Shown: in pieces, positions 1-7,033 of the stretch
How the letters are laid out: each line of letters begins with the position of its first letter
How positions within the stretch are numbered: the first letter of the stretch is position 1
From: Phycisphaerales bacterium UBA1845
GTDB taxonomy: Bacteria > Planctomycetota > Phycisphaerae > UBA1845
Direction of reading: 5' to 3'
DNA length: 16,923 nucleotides
NCBI GenBank assembly: GCA_002338715.1
Contig: DDIR01000145.1
Coordinates: 1,574-18,496, forward strand
The notes under the pieces: model-generated
The model's database searches: none
Told to the model about the DNA's origin: nothing
Seen by the model: the letters and a program-made list of their open reading frames with translations, nothing else
Position numbers and translations under genes: made by a program

Positions 1-242
1 GAGGCCACGACTCAGACAGTCTAACGCCAAAGTGTTCGATTCGCATTAAGGCCGGAATCCCGCGGGCGAGGACAGCACGCGATCGAAGGGTTGATTTCCA
101 ACCGGGTGTTGAATAGCTTGCCTGATCGCATCCAAGTGGTGCGACAGGGTCGCAGGCGACGGGCTTGGCGACCGAATCGGTCCGAAAGAAGTAAGGGCTG
201 ATACCTGGCACGGGCGTTTTGGCAATTGGCGGGAGACTCACG
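1..242. other. Non-coding region upstream of ispF
   Basis: I see no supported gene here; all three forward frames are closed within about 116 bases of the window edge, so at most a short tail of an upstream gene could be present. The stretch contains a 6-bp hairpin (TGCGAC, loop AGG, GTCGCA) at 140-154 and a 13-bp palindrome (GACCGA-A-TCGGTC) at 170-182, both within about 105 bases of the ispF start. A weak promoter-like pair, TTGATT at 91-96 and TAGCTT at 114-119 with a 17-base spacer, is the best forward promoter candidate. These are observations by eye and their function is unknown. Confidence 0.4.
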
Positions 243-740
243 TTGGCGACGACTGAGGGACTTCGAGTTGGCGTTGGATACGACATTCACCGGTTGGCAG
301 AGGGACGTGCGCTCGTGCTTGGCGGCGTGACGATTCCATCGGACAAGGGGCTCGTCGGTCACAGCGATGGCGATGTGGTGCTGCACGCGATCACCGACGC
401 ATTGCTCGGAGCCTGCAGCCTGCCCGACATTGGCGATCTGTTTCCCGACACCGACCCGATGTACAAAGGCATCGAAAGCAAAATCCTGATGCAGCGGGCG
501 ATGGAGAAGGTGAAGGCGGCTGGCTATCGACCGGGTAACATCGACTGCATCGTCCACGCAGAAAAGCCCAAGCTCACCGCGTTCAAGAAAGCGATGGCCG
601 AGTCGATCGCGTCCATCGTCGGAATCCCCGTCGATTCCGTAAACGTCAAAGCGAAGACCAACGAAGGCATGGGTCCGGTCGGTTCGTTTGACGCGATTGC
701 CACGACGGCGGTGGCCACGGTGGTCAAGATCAGCCAATAG
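243..740 (+). CDS. ispF: 2-C-methyl-D-erythritol 2,4-cyclodiphosphate synthase
   Basis: IspF converts CDP-methylerythritol 2-phosphate to the 2,4-cyclodiphosphate and CMP in the cytosolic MEP route to isoprenoids; the enzyme is a zinc-dependent trimer. The 165-residue product has the family metal ligands D14, H16 (GYDIH) and H48, the GHSDGD motif at 39-44, DIGDLFPDTDP at 62-72, and a C-terminal TNEGMGPVG loop where E. coli IspF has TEKLG. Length fits the usual 155-165. I chose the TTG at 243 because GGGAG at 231-235 lies 7 bases ahead of it; an in-frame TTG at 219 would add eight residues that do not look like the family. IspD is not fused and not visible upstream. The next gene, cysS, begins 32 bases downstream on the same strand, so the two are probably co-transcribed; ispF-cysS neighbourhoods are common in bacteria. 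Confidence 0.95.
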   Translation: MATTEGLRVGVGYDIHRLAEGRALVLGGVTIPSDKGLVGHSDGDVVLHAITDALLGACSLPDIGDLFPDTDPMYKGIESKILMQRAMEKVKAAGYRPGNIDCIVHAEKPKLTAFKKAMAESIASIVGIPVDSVNVKAKTNEGMGPVGSFDAIATTAVATVVKISQ

Positions 741-772
741 AACTCAACGTCAAAATCAACAGCGAGACGAAC

Positions 773-2470
773 GTGTCGATCCGTATCTACAACAGCTTGA
801 GCAATTCCAAGGAACCGTTTGAAACCATCGAACCGGGCAAGGTCGGTATGTACCTGTGCGGGCCAACGGTTTACAAACCGTCGCACATCGGACACGCGGT
901 CGGACCGGTGATCTTTGATGCGATCAAGCGATACCTCACCATCTTTCACGGTTACAAGGTCAACTGGGTGGTCAACATCACCGACGTGGAAGACAAACTC
1001 ATCGCCGAAGCCAATGCCCAGGGAATCGGCGTGTTTGAGTTGGCTCAGCGCGTTGAGAAGAATTACCACGACGCCCTGGCGGCGCTTGCGGTCGACGGCG
1101 TCGATCACTTTCCGAAGGCGTCGGAGAACATCGCCCAGATCATCGAGATGATCGAGACGCTGATTTCGACCGACTATGCGTACGTGGTTGGCGGCGACGT
1201 GTATTTCAACGTCACCAAGGACGATGACTACGGAAAACTATCGAATCGTAACCCGGATGATCAGACCGGACATCGCGAGTTGGCCAGCGGTCCCAAGAAA
1301 CACCCGGGCGACTTCGCCCTATGGAAACAGGCCCGCGAGGACGAACCGGATGCCGTCAAATACGATTCGCCATGGGGCAAAGGTCGGCCGGGCTGGCATA
1401 TCGAGTGCTCGGCGATGTCGAAGCGTTTGCTCGGTGATTCGTTCGACATTCACGGTGGCGGGTTGGATCTGATTTTCCCGCACCACGAAAACGAAATCGC
1501 CCAATCGGAATCGTGCACGCAGAAACCGTTCGCGAAGTATTGGATGCATCACGGGCTGACGCGCTTCAACACCAAGAAGGTCAGCAAGTCCGACCCTGAA
1601 ATGCAAGCCGCCCTCCAGGCGATGACCCTCAGCACGCTGCTTGAAGAATACTCCGGCGAGTTGCTTCGCTTCTTCATCCTTTCAACGCAATACCGCAGCC
1701 CCATCGAATACTCGCCCGCAGAGTTAGCCAGCAAGAAAAAGGGACTGACGTCGTTTCATCGCTTGTTCAAACGGGTCAATGATCTTGGTGTGGGCGATGT
1801 CTACGACGCACCATCTGCCGCCAACGCCAATACGTTTAAACTTGATCCACAGGCGCTGGGAGATGAAGCCCAACAGCTCGCCGCTTCAATCGCCGATGCC
1901 CGCGATCGTTTTCAAGCCGCGATGGATGATGATTTCAACACTGCCGCGGCGCTGGCGGTCCTCTTTGAACTAACCAACAGCGTCAACCGTTTCATTGAAG
2001 CCAAGTCGCTGGAGTCGTCGGATGATGCGGCTGGTAAGTCCTTCGCACTGAAAGCCGCACAGGCGTTGGCGTCGCTGGGGCAATCGCTTGGCGTGTTCCT
2101 GTCAGCGCCAGCCGCAGCATCAGGCGGCGACGCGCTGGTTGGTCAGTTGGTCGATGCCCTCTTGGAAGTACGGAGCGCCTGTCGCACCGAGAAATGTTTT
2201 GAACTCGCCGACAAGGTGCGCGATCAACTCAGCGCCCTTGGCGTTGTGGTCGAAGACAAGCCCACAGGCGCGACGTGGTCGATCGAAAAACAATCGGACG
2301 ATCTGCAAGGGAACCTGATTGATGCGCACATTCAAACGCGGTTGGCCTGCAAAGCCGCCAAGAATTTCGCGCTATCGGACATGATCCGCGATCGGTTGGC
2401 AGGGATCGGTGTGGCGCTGGAAGATCGTGCCGGCGGAACAACCTGGGAATTAACGAATGGCCAATCGTAG
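773..2470 (+). CDS. cysS: Cysteinyl-tRNA synthetase with duplicated C-terminal domain
   Basis: CysRS charges tRNA-Cys with cysteine in the cytosol. The class I core is complete: HIGH at residues 38-41, zinc ligands C29, C212, H237 and E241 matching E. coli C28/C209/H234/E238, and a KMSKS loop changed to KVSKS at 269-273. The helical DALR-like region follows (about 360-445). The usual small C-terminal domain then occurs twice: residues 455-503 and 511-559 align without gaps, with roughly 22 of 49 positions identical, sharing RxAC, F-L--D--RD-L--G-- and ED--G-TW. This explains the length of 565 against about 460 for most bacterial CysRS. The start is GTG at 773 with only a weak purine-rich stretch ahead. 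The TAG stop (2468-2470) is supplied by the palindromic repeat beginning at 2467. Identity is secure; the effect of the duplication is unknown. Confidence 0.97.
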   Translation: MSIRIYNSLSNSKEPFETIEPGKVGMYLCGPTVYKPSHIGHAVGPVIFDAIKRYLTIFHGYKVNWVVNITDVEDKLIAEANAQGIGVFELAQRVEKNYHDALAALAVDGVDHFPKASENIAQIIEMIETLISTDYAYVVGGDVYFNVTKDDDYGKLSNRNPDDQTGHRELASGPKKHPGDFALWKQAREDEPDAVKYDSPWGKGRPGWHIECSAMSKRLLGDSFDIHGGGLDLIFPHHENEIAQSESCTQKPFAKYWMHHGLTRFNTKKVSKSDPEMQAALQAMTLSTLLEEYSGELLRFFILSTQYRSPIEYSPAELASKKKGLTSFHRLFKRVNDLGVGDVYDAPSAANANTFKLDPQALGDEAQQLAASIADARDRFQAAMDDDFNTAAALAVLFELTNSVNRFIEAKSLESSDDAAGKSFALKAAQALASLGQSLGVFLSAPAAASGGDALVGQLVDALLEVRSACRTEKCFELADKVRDQLSALGVVVEDKPTGATWSIEKQSDDLQGNLIDAHIQTRLACKAAKNFALSDMIRDRLAGIGVALEDRAGGTTWELTNGQS

Positions 2471-2530
2471 GGTGGGCCGTGCCCACCGCCGTTCGAATGC
2501 CAGCAACATGATGTGCAGGGCCTACCCTAC
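2467..2530. repeat. GTAG-type BIME (paired inverted REPs), right half decayed
   Basis: This 64-bp element starts with GTAG, then a hairpin with 7-bp arms GGTGGGC/GCCCACC around loop CGT, a 22-23-base spacer, a degenerate second hairpin and a terminal CCCTAC. It matches 15082-15145 almost base for base on the left half and in the spacer (one difference); the right half here has lost most of its pairing. It lies between convergent cysS and the glycosyltransferase gene and reads into both: TAG at 2468-2470 ends cysS, and CTA at 2527-2529 is the TAG stop of the reverse-strand gene. A GTAG foot plus palindrome is the known form of REP sequences mobilised by RAYT transposases. It may also act as a bidirectional 3'-end structure, though it has no T-tract. 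Confidence 0.85.
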
Positions 2531-3237
2531 CCCTTGAGAATGTTCCTGCGCAGCGTCCACAACTCTTTGAACGCCTTAAAAATCACGCGAATATTCCCGC
2601 CCGAACTCTCGCCGGCTGTGCGCGGATGGTGCGTAACACCTGTCTGAACGATGTCGTATCCAAGTCGCTGAGCACGGGCCAACATCTCCGTATCAATCAG
2701 CGCTCCATCGCTTTTCAGCTCAACGCTTTTAACAAACGCACGCGGATAGAGCTTGAACGCACAATCAATGTCACGAACCCGCAAGCCAAAAAGCGTCCGA
2801 ATCAAAAGCCCCCACAGTCCAGCATTGATTTTCCGTAGCAGCGTATCCTTGCGATTCAACCGATACGCACTGACCACCCGCTTCTCACCAGCCAACGTCA
2901 CGATGCGATCGAGTTCGTTCAAATCGAATTGCGCGTCACCATCCGTGTAAAAAATCCAGTCTTTCGTCGCACTGCGAAACCCCAACTTCAGCGCCGAGCC
3001 ATATCCACCGTTCGTTTCGTTGTGCACCGCCCGCACTTCGTCAGGATGCTCTGCCGCCAACCGATCGATCAACTCAGCCGTACCATCCCGGCTACCATCG
3101 TCAACGAGAATCACTTCGAGATCGTCGGTGTATTTCCGCCCGACTTGCAAAGCGGTGTTGGCCAACGCTTCAACGTGGTCCACTTCGTTGTAGAAGGGAA
3201 AGAAAATCGTCAGGCTGGAAAGTGTGCTCGTTGCCAA
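2527..3237 (-). CDS. Family 2 glycosyltransferase (GT-A, DPM1-like)
   Basis: This protein probably transfers a sugar from a nucleotide sugar to a lipid carrier or glycan, as dolichyl-phosphate-mannose-synthase-like GT2 enzymes do. The 236-residue product is a single GT-A domain: FFPFYNE near residues 12-18, VDDGS at 45-49, the DGD metal motif at 99-101 (TDGDAQF), RDIDCAFKLY at about 155-164 and HHPRTAGESSGG at 203-214. I see no membrane segment, so it resembles the soluble catalytic part of GtrB/DPM1-type proteins. The start is TTG at 3235-3237, the only in-frame choice that keeps the first strand; no clear ribosome-binding site precedes it. Its TAG stop lies inside the repeat at 2467-2530. 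It is downstream of the zinc-ribbon bactofilin on the same strand with a gap of about 108 bases, so it may be read from the same region. The substrate cannot be told from sequence. Confidence 0.88.
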   Translation of the reverse strand: MATSTLSSLTIFFPFYNEVDHVEALANTALQVGRKYTDDLEVILVDDGSRDGTAELIDRLAAEHPDEVRAVHNETNGGYGSALKLGFRSATKDWIFYTDGDAQFDLNELDRIVTLAGEKRVVSAYRLNRKDTLLRKINAGLWGLLIRTLFGLRVRDIDCAFKLYPRAFVKSVELKSDGALIDTEMLARAQRLGYDIVQTGVTHHPRTAGESSGGNIRVIFKAFKELWTLRRNILKG

Positions 3238-3345
3238 AGTTCAGGTTCGTCCCAATGGAGTTCGACGTGCCGATGGCGCATGCATCGACACTTTTCTTCT
3301 AAGGGAATACTAATCGAGAAACGCTGAGTACGGTAGGCAACGGTA

Positions 3346-4209
3346 CTATTTCGATGCAGCAGCGGTCTTTCTTCGGGTGCTGATGGCTTTGACTTTGCTT
3401 GCACCGGTTTCTGCGTCCGCATCTTTCTTGGTTGAATTGGACGCGGACTTTGCGGTGGATTTCTTGGCGGTTGATATGGTTGCCGTTGACTTACGAGTAC
3501 TGACGCTTTTGACGGCGGATGGCGCTTTCACAACCTTCTTCACTGGCTTGACTTTTGTTTCCTCGGCAACTGTCTCCGCGACCGTTGTCGCCGACGCACG
3601 CTTCACCGTCGTCACCGCGCTGCCCGAACTCGTGCTAGACGTACTGACTTTCTTGACGCCATTCGACGACGCAACGCGCGCGGGCGCGGGTGCAGCGAGT
3701 TCTGCCGGCTTTGCTTCAACATCCGACGTTGATGCGGGACGGATCTCGCAGTAACCGTTGAACTGCGCACCTTGCACCACGATCAACGATGCCGCTTTCA
3801 AAGTGCCTTCGAGCGATCCGGTGGAGGTCACTTCGACTTTGCCGCGTGCTTCGACTTTACCGTTGACGATGCCTTTGACGGTGAGGCTGTTGGATTGAAT
3901 CGGTGCGGCGACGCGCCCGCGCTTTTCGACCGAAACATCACCGCAGGTCGCGTAACCTTTGACGGCTTGGTATGACTTGATGACGTAGTTTTCGAGGATG
4001 AGCCGCTTACGACAGTGGGCGCAAAAGACCGACATCGCACGGGCGGCGACTTCATTGGCCCCGCTGCAATGCGTGCAGTTCACAATCTTGGTCTTGGCTG
4101 TCCTTAGCCCATTCACCGGCATCCATTCCGGGTACGGCAAGCCAACGCGACGCCAAAGCTCGACCGTTCGACTGCTTTGGCGATTCTGTCCCGATGCCTC
4201 CGGATTCAA
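3346..4209 (-). CDS. Zinc-ribbon bactofilin with basic low-complexity tail
   Basis: Three parts are visible in the 287-residue protein. Residues 45-66 form a CxxC-14-CxxC zinc ribbon (C45, C48, C63, C66). Residues about 70-160 have the bactofilin pattern of short repeating strands (for example GDVSVEKRGRV, GIVNGKVEARGKV, GSLEGTLKAASLIV), expected to fold as a right-handed beta-helix and polymerise. Residues about 165-287 are rich in Ala, Ser, Thr, Lys and Val with repeated KKST/RKST-like stretches, resembling histone-H1-like bacterial tails. Bactofilins are cytoskeletal scaffolds for shape, stalks or chromosome organisation. The start is uncertain: TTG at 4209 gives an open N-terminal extension ending at W29, whereas ATG at 4120-4122 (M30) is preceded only by a close GGA. 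The gene follows the second bactofilin on the same strand. Nucleic-acid binding by the tail is inference only. Confidence 0.8.
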   Translation of the reverse strand: MNPEASGQNRQSSRTVELWRRVGLPYPEWMPVNGLRTAKTKIVNCTHCSGANEVAARAMSVFCAHCRKRLILENYVIKSYQAVKGYATCGDVSVEKRGRVAAPIQSNSLTVKGIVNGKVEARGKVEVTSTGSLEGTLKAASLIVVQGAQFNGYCEIRPASTSDVEAKPAELAAPAPARVASSNGVKKVSTSSTSSGSAVTTVKRASATTVAETVAEETKVKPVKKVVKAPSAVKSVSTRKSTATISTAKKSTAKSASNSTKKDADAETGASKVKAISTRRKTAAASK

Positions 4210-4265
4210 GCGGTTCGACTTCTAAAACCACTCGCCCCGCCCAAATCCCACAGGTCACCCAATCA

Positions 4266-4294
4266 TCAATAGCAGGGAAATCCCCGCATGACAA
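4266..4294 (-). promoter_or_regulatory. Weak promoter candidate for zinc-ribbon bactofilin
   Basis: On the reverse strand TTGTCA (4289-4294) and TATTGA (4266-4271) are separated by 17 bases, placing a start point about 50 bases before the TTG at 4209. The spacer contains the palindrome GGGAAATCCC (4274-4283 region). The -10 match is poor, so this is only a candidate. Confidence 0.25.
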
Positions 4295-4417
4295 GGAGAT
4301 TTTTGGCTAAATACTTTCCTGCAACCGTCTTACGTCAGCCGACCGTGCAAGGCGTCAAGGCAGAATCCCCATGACGGCATCGATCAGTCGGCCAACCGGT
4401 CAACGGTATCAGGCGAT

Positions 4418-4843
4418 CTAGCGCTTGCCAGCCACTGCAGGTTCGGGCGTCGATGAAGTCGGCTTGGCCTTGGCGGGTTGCGATGCAGCTTGCCCGTTGG
4501 ACTTGTTGTCCTTGGCACCCACGACGACGTGTCCGCTGAACATCGCACCGTCCGCCACTTCCAGACGCGCGGTTCGCATGTCGCCTTCGAGGTGGGCTGA
4601 CGCGCTCAATTTGACCTTGCCGGTCGCTTCGAGATTGCCCGTCATCACACCGTCGATCTTGACCGTACCGGCTTTCACATCGCCAGCCAGGTTCGCACCC
4701 TCCGCGATGAGCAGGTCGCCCTTGCTGTCGATCTCGCCTTCGAACTTTCCGAGAAGGCGCATGCCCTTTTCGAATTTAAGTTCACCTTTGAACGAAGCGT
4801 CGGGACCAATGACGGTGGGATAGTCGTTGTTCGGATCAGCCAT
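4418..4843 (-). CDS. Bactofilin (compact, BacA-like)
   Basis: This is a 141-residue polymer-forming cytoskeletal protein of the bactofilin (DUF583) family. The core (about residues 10-110) shows the regular short-strand repeat typical of the beta-helix: GPDASFKGELKFEKGM, LLGKFEGEIDSKGDLLIAEG, ANLAGDVKAGTVKIDG, VMTGNLEATGKVKL, AHLEGDMRTARLEV, AMFSGHVVVG. It is flanked by a short N-terminus and a Pro/Ala/Lys/Ser-rich C-terminal tail of about 30 residues, the usual layout. The start is the ATG at 4841-4843 because a full AAGGAGGT ribosome-binding site lies 8 bases ahead; an upstream in-frame codon at 4891 would lie before that site. A good promoter lies about 85 bases upstream. The next gene downstream on the same strand is a second, zinc-ribbon bactofilin; paired bactofilins often co-polymerise, which is a reasonable guess here. 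Confidence 0.92.
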   Translation of the reverse strand: MADPNNDYPTVIGPDASFKGELKFEKGMRLLGKFEGEIDSKGDLLIAEGANLAGDVKAGTVKIDGVMTGNLEATGKVKLSASAHLEGDMRTARLEVADGAMFSGHVVVGAKDNKSNGQAASQPAKAKPTSSTPEPAVAGKR

Positions 4844-4851
4844 GTCTTCAA

Positions 4852-4859
4852 ACCTCCTT
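4852..4859 (-). promoter_or_regulatory. Strong ribosome-binding site of bactofilin gene
   Basis: The reverse strand reads AAGGAGGT here, an eight-base match to the 16S rRNA 3' end, 8 bases ahead of the ATG at 4843. It fixes the start and suggests high expression compared with neighbours that lack a clear site. Confidence 0.85.
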
Positions 4860-4928
4860 GTTTGGAGTCGCGTTATCGGTGTGTGGGCCAATCAACCAGA
4901 CCCATTTGTGTTGTTGCCCAATAGCTCA

Positions 4929-4958
4929 TTTATATCTCGCTCCACTACCTTACGTCAA
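4929..4958 (-). promoter_or_regulatory. Sigma-70-like promoter of bactofilin gene
   Basis: On the reverse strand TTGACG (4953-4958) and TATAAA (4929-4934) are separated by 18 bases. The implied start point is near 4922, giving a 5' leader of about 80 bases before the bactofilin ATG. Both hexamers differ from consensus by one base, the best promoter match I saw in the window. Confidence 0.6.
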
Positions 4959-4996
4959 CGCCTCAGACGCACCAACTTCACGCGATCGATTCGAGG

Positions 4997-5045
4997 ATGA
5001 CATGAACATACAGCTACAAATTGAACTCTTGGTTCAACCTGTCAT
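4997..5045. other. Nested inverted repeat after the DUF6941 gene
   Basis: Outer arms ATGACA (4997-5002) and TGTCAT (5040-5045) enclose an inner perfect hairpin, TTGAAC (5021-5026), loop TCTTG, GTTCAA (5032-5037). It lies between the DUF6941 stop at 5102 and the bactofilin promoter, where a transcript end or an operator would be expected. There is no T-tract, so intrinsic termination is not established. Confidence 0.3.
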
Positions 5046-5101
5046 GCAAGGCGCTGTGAGTTGTTTTGAGCGGATTGCGACGAGTCGCGTTTGCGGTGTT
5101 T

Positions 5102-5647
5102 CTACCCGAGGTTTGGCGGGTCGCCACCTTGCTGCGGCGTTCCGGGATTCGGCGGATGCGGGCGGGGTTTCGCACGCATCACGTGAAGGCGGGCTTCACG
5201 AAGTAGTTCACCATTGGACAGCAATTGCACGCGGTATTGGCCCGCTTCCGGAAAGACCAATCCATGAAATTGAAGGGCAAGGTTCGCGACGGCGAGCGGC
5301 GAATGGAATTCGACCTTCCCCTGCCCCTGCACCAACGGCGGGCGATTCTCGTTGGAGTCGACGATGCGGATCATCAACTCGACCGCACCGTGCCCACTGG
5401 TCAGCGACGTGTACACCGACAATTGCGGGTGATTCACCGGGAAGTTGGTCGCATGGATCGCACTGAAAATCCCGATCAATGACTGCTTTCCGGTCACGCG
5501 ATCGGTGATGATCTGGTCGCAGACGACCAGCGAGAGGATTTCGGGTTGGGGTTGGATCTCTTCCACGCCGCTGATTCTACGACATCTCTCAGAATTTGCA
5601 CGCCCCCACAGAGCCACTTCTGCGAATACCAAAATCGGCTGCGACAT
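5102..5647 (-). CDS. DUF6941-like conserved protein of unknown function
   Basis: I recognise the style of a conserved planctomycete family annotated as DUF6941, with no known function. The core from about residue 34 contains PEILSLVVCDQIITD, a phrase like GKQSLIGIFSAIHA, then a beta-rich domain (LSVYTSLT, AVELMIRIVD, GKVEFHSPLAVANLALQFHGL, FPEAGQYRVQLLSNGELL) that looks like an immunoglobulin-like or C2-like sandwich. The C-terminus is Pro/Gly-rich. There is no signal peptide or membrane segment, so it is probably cytoplasmic. The ATG at 5647 has AAGG 6 bases ahead, but its first 27 residues do not look like the family; GTG at 5564-5566 would start just before the conserved part. It precedes the two bactofilin genes on the same strand and is divergent from sucC. 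Family assignment is from memory of its motif pattern. Confidence 0.7.
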   Translation of the reverse strand: MSQPILVFAEVALWGRANSERCRRISGVEEIQPQPEILSLVVCDQIITDRVTGKQSLIGIFSAIHATNFPVNHPQLSVYTSLTSGHGAVELMIRIVDSNENRPPLVQGQGKVEFHSPLAVANLALQFHGLVFPEAGQYRVQLLSNGELLREARLHVMRAKPRPHPPNPGTPQQGGDPPNLG

Positions 5648-5801
5648 TCACCGCCTTCTCACCGTTGCGTTGTGGGCTATTCTTGTCAAAATGCCCTTCG
5701 GTCAAGCCACGCCCCACATGGCACCGCCCCAAATCGTGCCTCGGGCGACTTGGACCGAGATACCGACACACAGAAACTCCACCAATCCAGGAGCGATTGC
5801 G

Positions 5802-6965
5802 ATGAAAATCCACGAATACCAAGCCCGTGACCTATTGGCCGACGCCGGAGTTCCCGTTCCCCCCTCGTCCGTCGTCGAAACCGTCGAGGAAGCCGTCGCG
5901 GCATTCAACAAGATCAACTCCACTGTGGTCGTCAAAGCCCAGGTGTTCGCGGGCGGTCGCGGGAAAGCCGGTTTCGTCAAACTTTGCAAGTCGGCTGACG
6001 AGGTCAAGGAAGCCGCCCAGTTCATGCTCACCAACCGCATGGTCTCGAAGCAGACCGGTGCGGAAGGTATCGAAGTGAAGAAGCTGCTGGTCGCGGACGC
6101 CGTGGACATCGAGTCGGAATACTACGTTGCGGTCGTGTTGGATCGGGCGAAGCGCACCCCCGTGGTGATGGTGTCGCGCGAAGGCGGCGTCGAGATCGAA
6201 GAGGTTGCGGCCCGCAATCCGGATGCGATCGTCAAGAAGTGGCTGGACCCGCACCTCGGGTTGATGAACTTCCAGACGGCGCAGTTGGTCGAGGCACTCG
6301 GCTTCACCGACAAGCAGCAGGCCAAAGATGCGGCGAAGGTGATTCGCGGACTCGTCAAAGTGTTCCTCGAACAGGATTGCAGCCTCGCCGAGATAAACCC
6401 GCTCATCCGCACGCCCGATGGCAAGGTGCTCGCGATCGATGCGAAGATGAACTTCGACGACAGCGCCCTCTTCCGTCATCCGAATCTCACCGAGATGCAC
6501 GACAAGTCGGAAGAGAACCCAGCCGAACTCAAAGCCAAGGAACACGACCTGACGTACATCGCCCTTGACGGCAACATCGGCTGCCTCGTCAACGGCGCCG
6601 GATTGGCGATGGCCACCATGGACATCATCAAGCTTCACGGCGGCGAGCCGGCCAACTTCCTTGACGTCGGCGGCAGCGTGACCAAAGACGGTGCGATCGA
6701 AGCGTTTAAGATCATCCTCGCCGACGACAAGGTGAAGGGCATCCTCGTCAACATCTTCGGCGGGATCGCCAAGTGCGACACGATCGCCGAAGCGCTGATC
6801 GCAGCCGCCCGCGAAATCGGCTTCAAAGTGCCGGTCGTGGTGCGACTCGAAGGCACCAACGTCGAACGTGCTCGCGAGCTACTTGCAGAAGCCAACATCG
6901 ACGTGCTGGTCCCAGCCGACGACCTGACCGACGCGGCGAAGAAGGTGTGCGCGCAGGTGGCGTAG
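5802..6965 (+). CDS. sucC: Succinyl-CoA synthetase (ADP-forming) beta subunit
   Basis: SucC is the ATP-grasp and succinate-binding subunit of the TCA-cycle enzyme that makes ATP (or GTP) from succinyl-CoA. The 387 residues match the family length. Visible motifs: MKIHEYQA at the start, the ATP-grasp loop AGGRGKAG (50-57), AEINPL (196-201) and D213 for metal binding, [11 protein letters not shown] (264-274), FLDVGG (286-291), NIFGGI (317-322) and RLEGTN (348-353). The start is the ATG at 5802, with AGGAG at 5789-5793 and 8 bases between; the frame stays open upstream but without family similarity. The alpha subunit gene sucD, normally directly downstream, is absent: the next gene is a queuosine precursor transporter. 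The TAG stop (6963-6965) is formed by the GTAG end of the repeat at 6962. Confidence 0.96.
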   Translation: MKIHEYQARDLLADAGVPVPPSSVVETVEEAVAAFNKINSTVVVKAQVFAGGRGKAGFVKLCKSADEVKEAAQFMLTNRMVSKQTGAEGIEVKKLLVADAVDIESEYYVAVVLDRAKRTPVVMVSREGGVEIEEVAARNPDAIVKKWLDPHLGLMNFQTAQLVEALGFTDKQQAKDAAKVIRGLVKVFLEQDCSLAEINPLIRTPDGKVLAIDAKMNFDDSALFRHPNLTEMHDKSEENPAELKAKEHDLTYIALDGNIGCLVNGAGLAMATMDIIKLHGGEPANFLDVGGSVTKDGAIEAFKIILADDKVKGILVNIFGGIAKCDTIAEALIAAAREIGFKVPVVVRLEGTNVERARELLAEANIDVLVPADDLTDAAKKVCAQVA

Positions 6966-7033
6966 GGTGCGGTTCACCGCACCTGTTTGGAATTCACGCA
7001 ACGCGATAACCCGGTGCGGTAAACCGCGCCCTA
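6962..7033. repeat. GTAG-type BIME, variant stem
   Basis: Two inverted hairpins, each with a GTAG foot: left GTAG then GGTGCGG, loop TTCA, CCGCACC; right GGTGCGG, loop TAAA, CCGCGCC then CTAC. The right stem keeps pairing through one G-T wobble. The stem differs from the GGTGGGC/GCCCACC stem of the other two elements, and the spacer between hairpins is different too, but the GTAGGGTG...CCCTAC ends are shared. It lies between sucC and the transporter gene, ends 16 bases before the latter's ATG, and provides the sucC stop codon. Confidence 0.82.

Noticed and set aside
21..737. Long reverse-strand open frame opposite ispF
   Set aside because: It mirrors the ispF codons, is rich in Arg/His/Asp as antisense frames of GC-rich genes usually are, and resembles no family.
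3377..3754. Forward frame opposite the tail of the zinc-ribbon bactofilin
   Set aside because: Its Phe/Leu/Thr-rich repeats are only the complement of the Lys/Ala/Ser-rich tail.
4274..4283. GGGAAATCCC palindrome near the zinc-ribbon bactofilin start
   Set aside because: A single 10-bp palindrome without a second copy or known bacterial regulator match is too weak to call an operator.
5445..5801. Upstream in-frame extension of sucC
   Set aside because: It would overlap the DUF6941 gene and has no family similarity; the ATG at 5802 has a good ribosome-binding site and the canonical N-terminus.
5832..6638. 268-codon reverse frame opposite sucC
   Set aside because: sucC is an unmistakable gene over the same bases; the reverse product is a shadow with no motifs.
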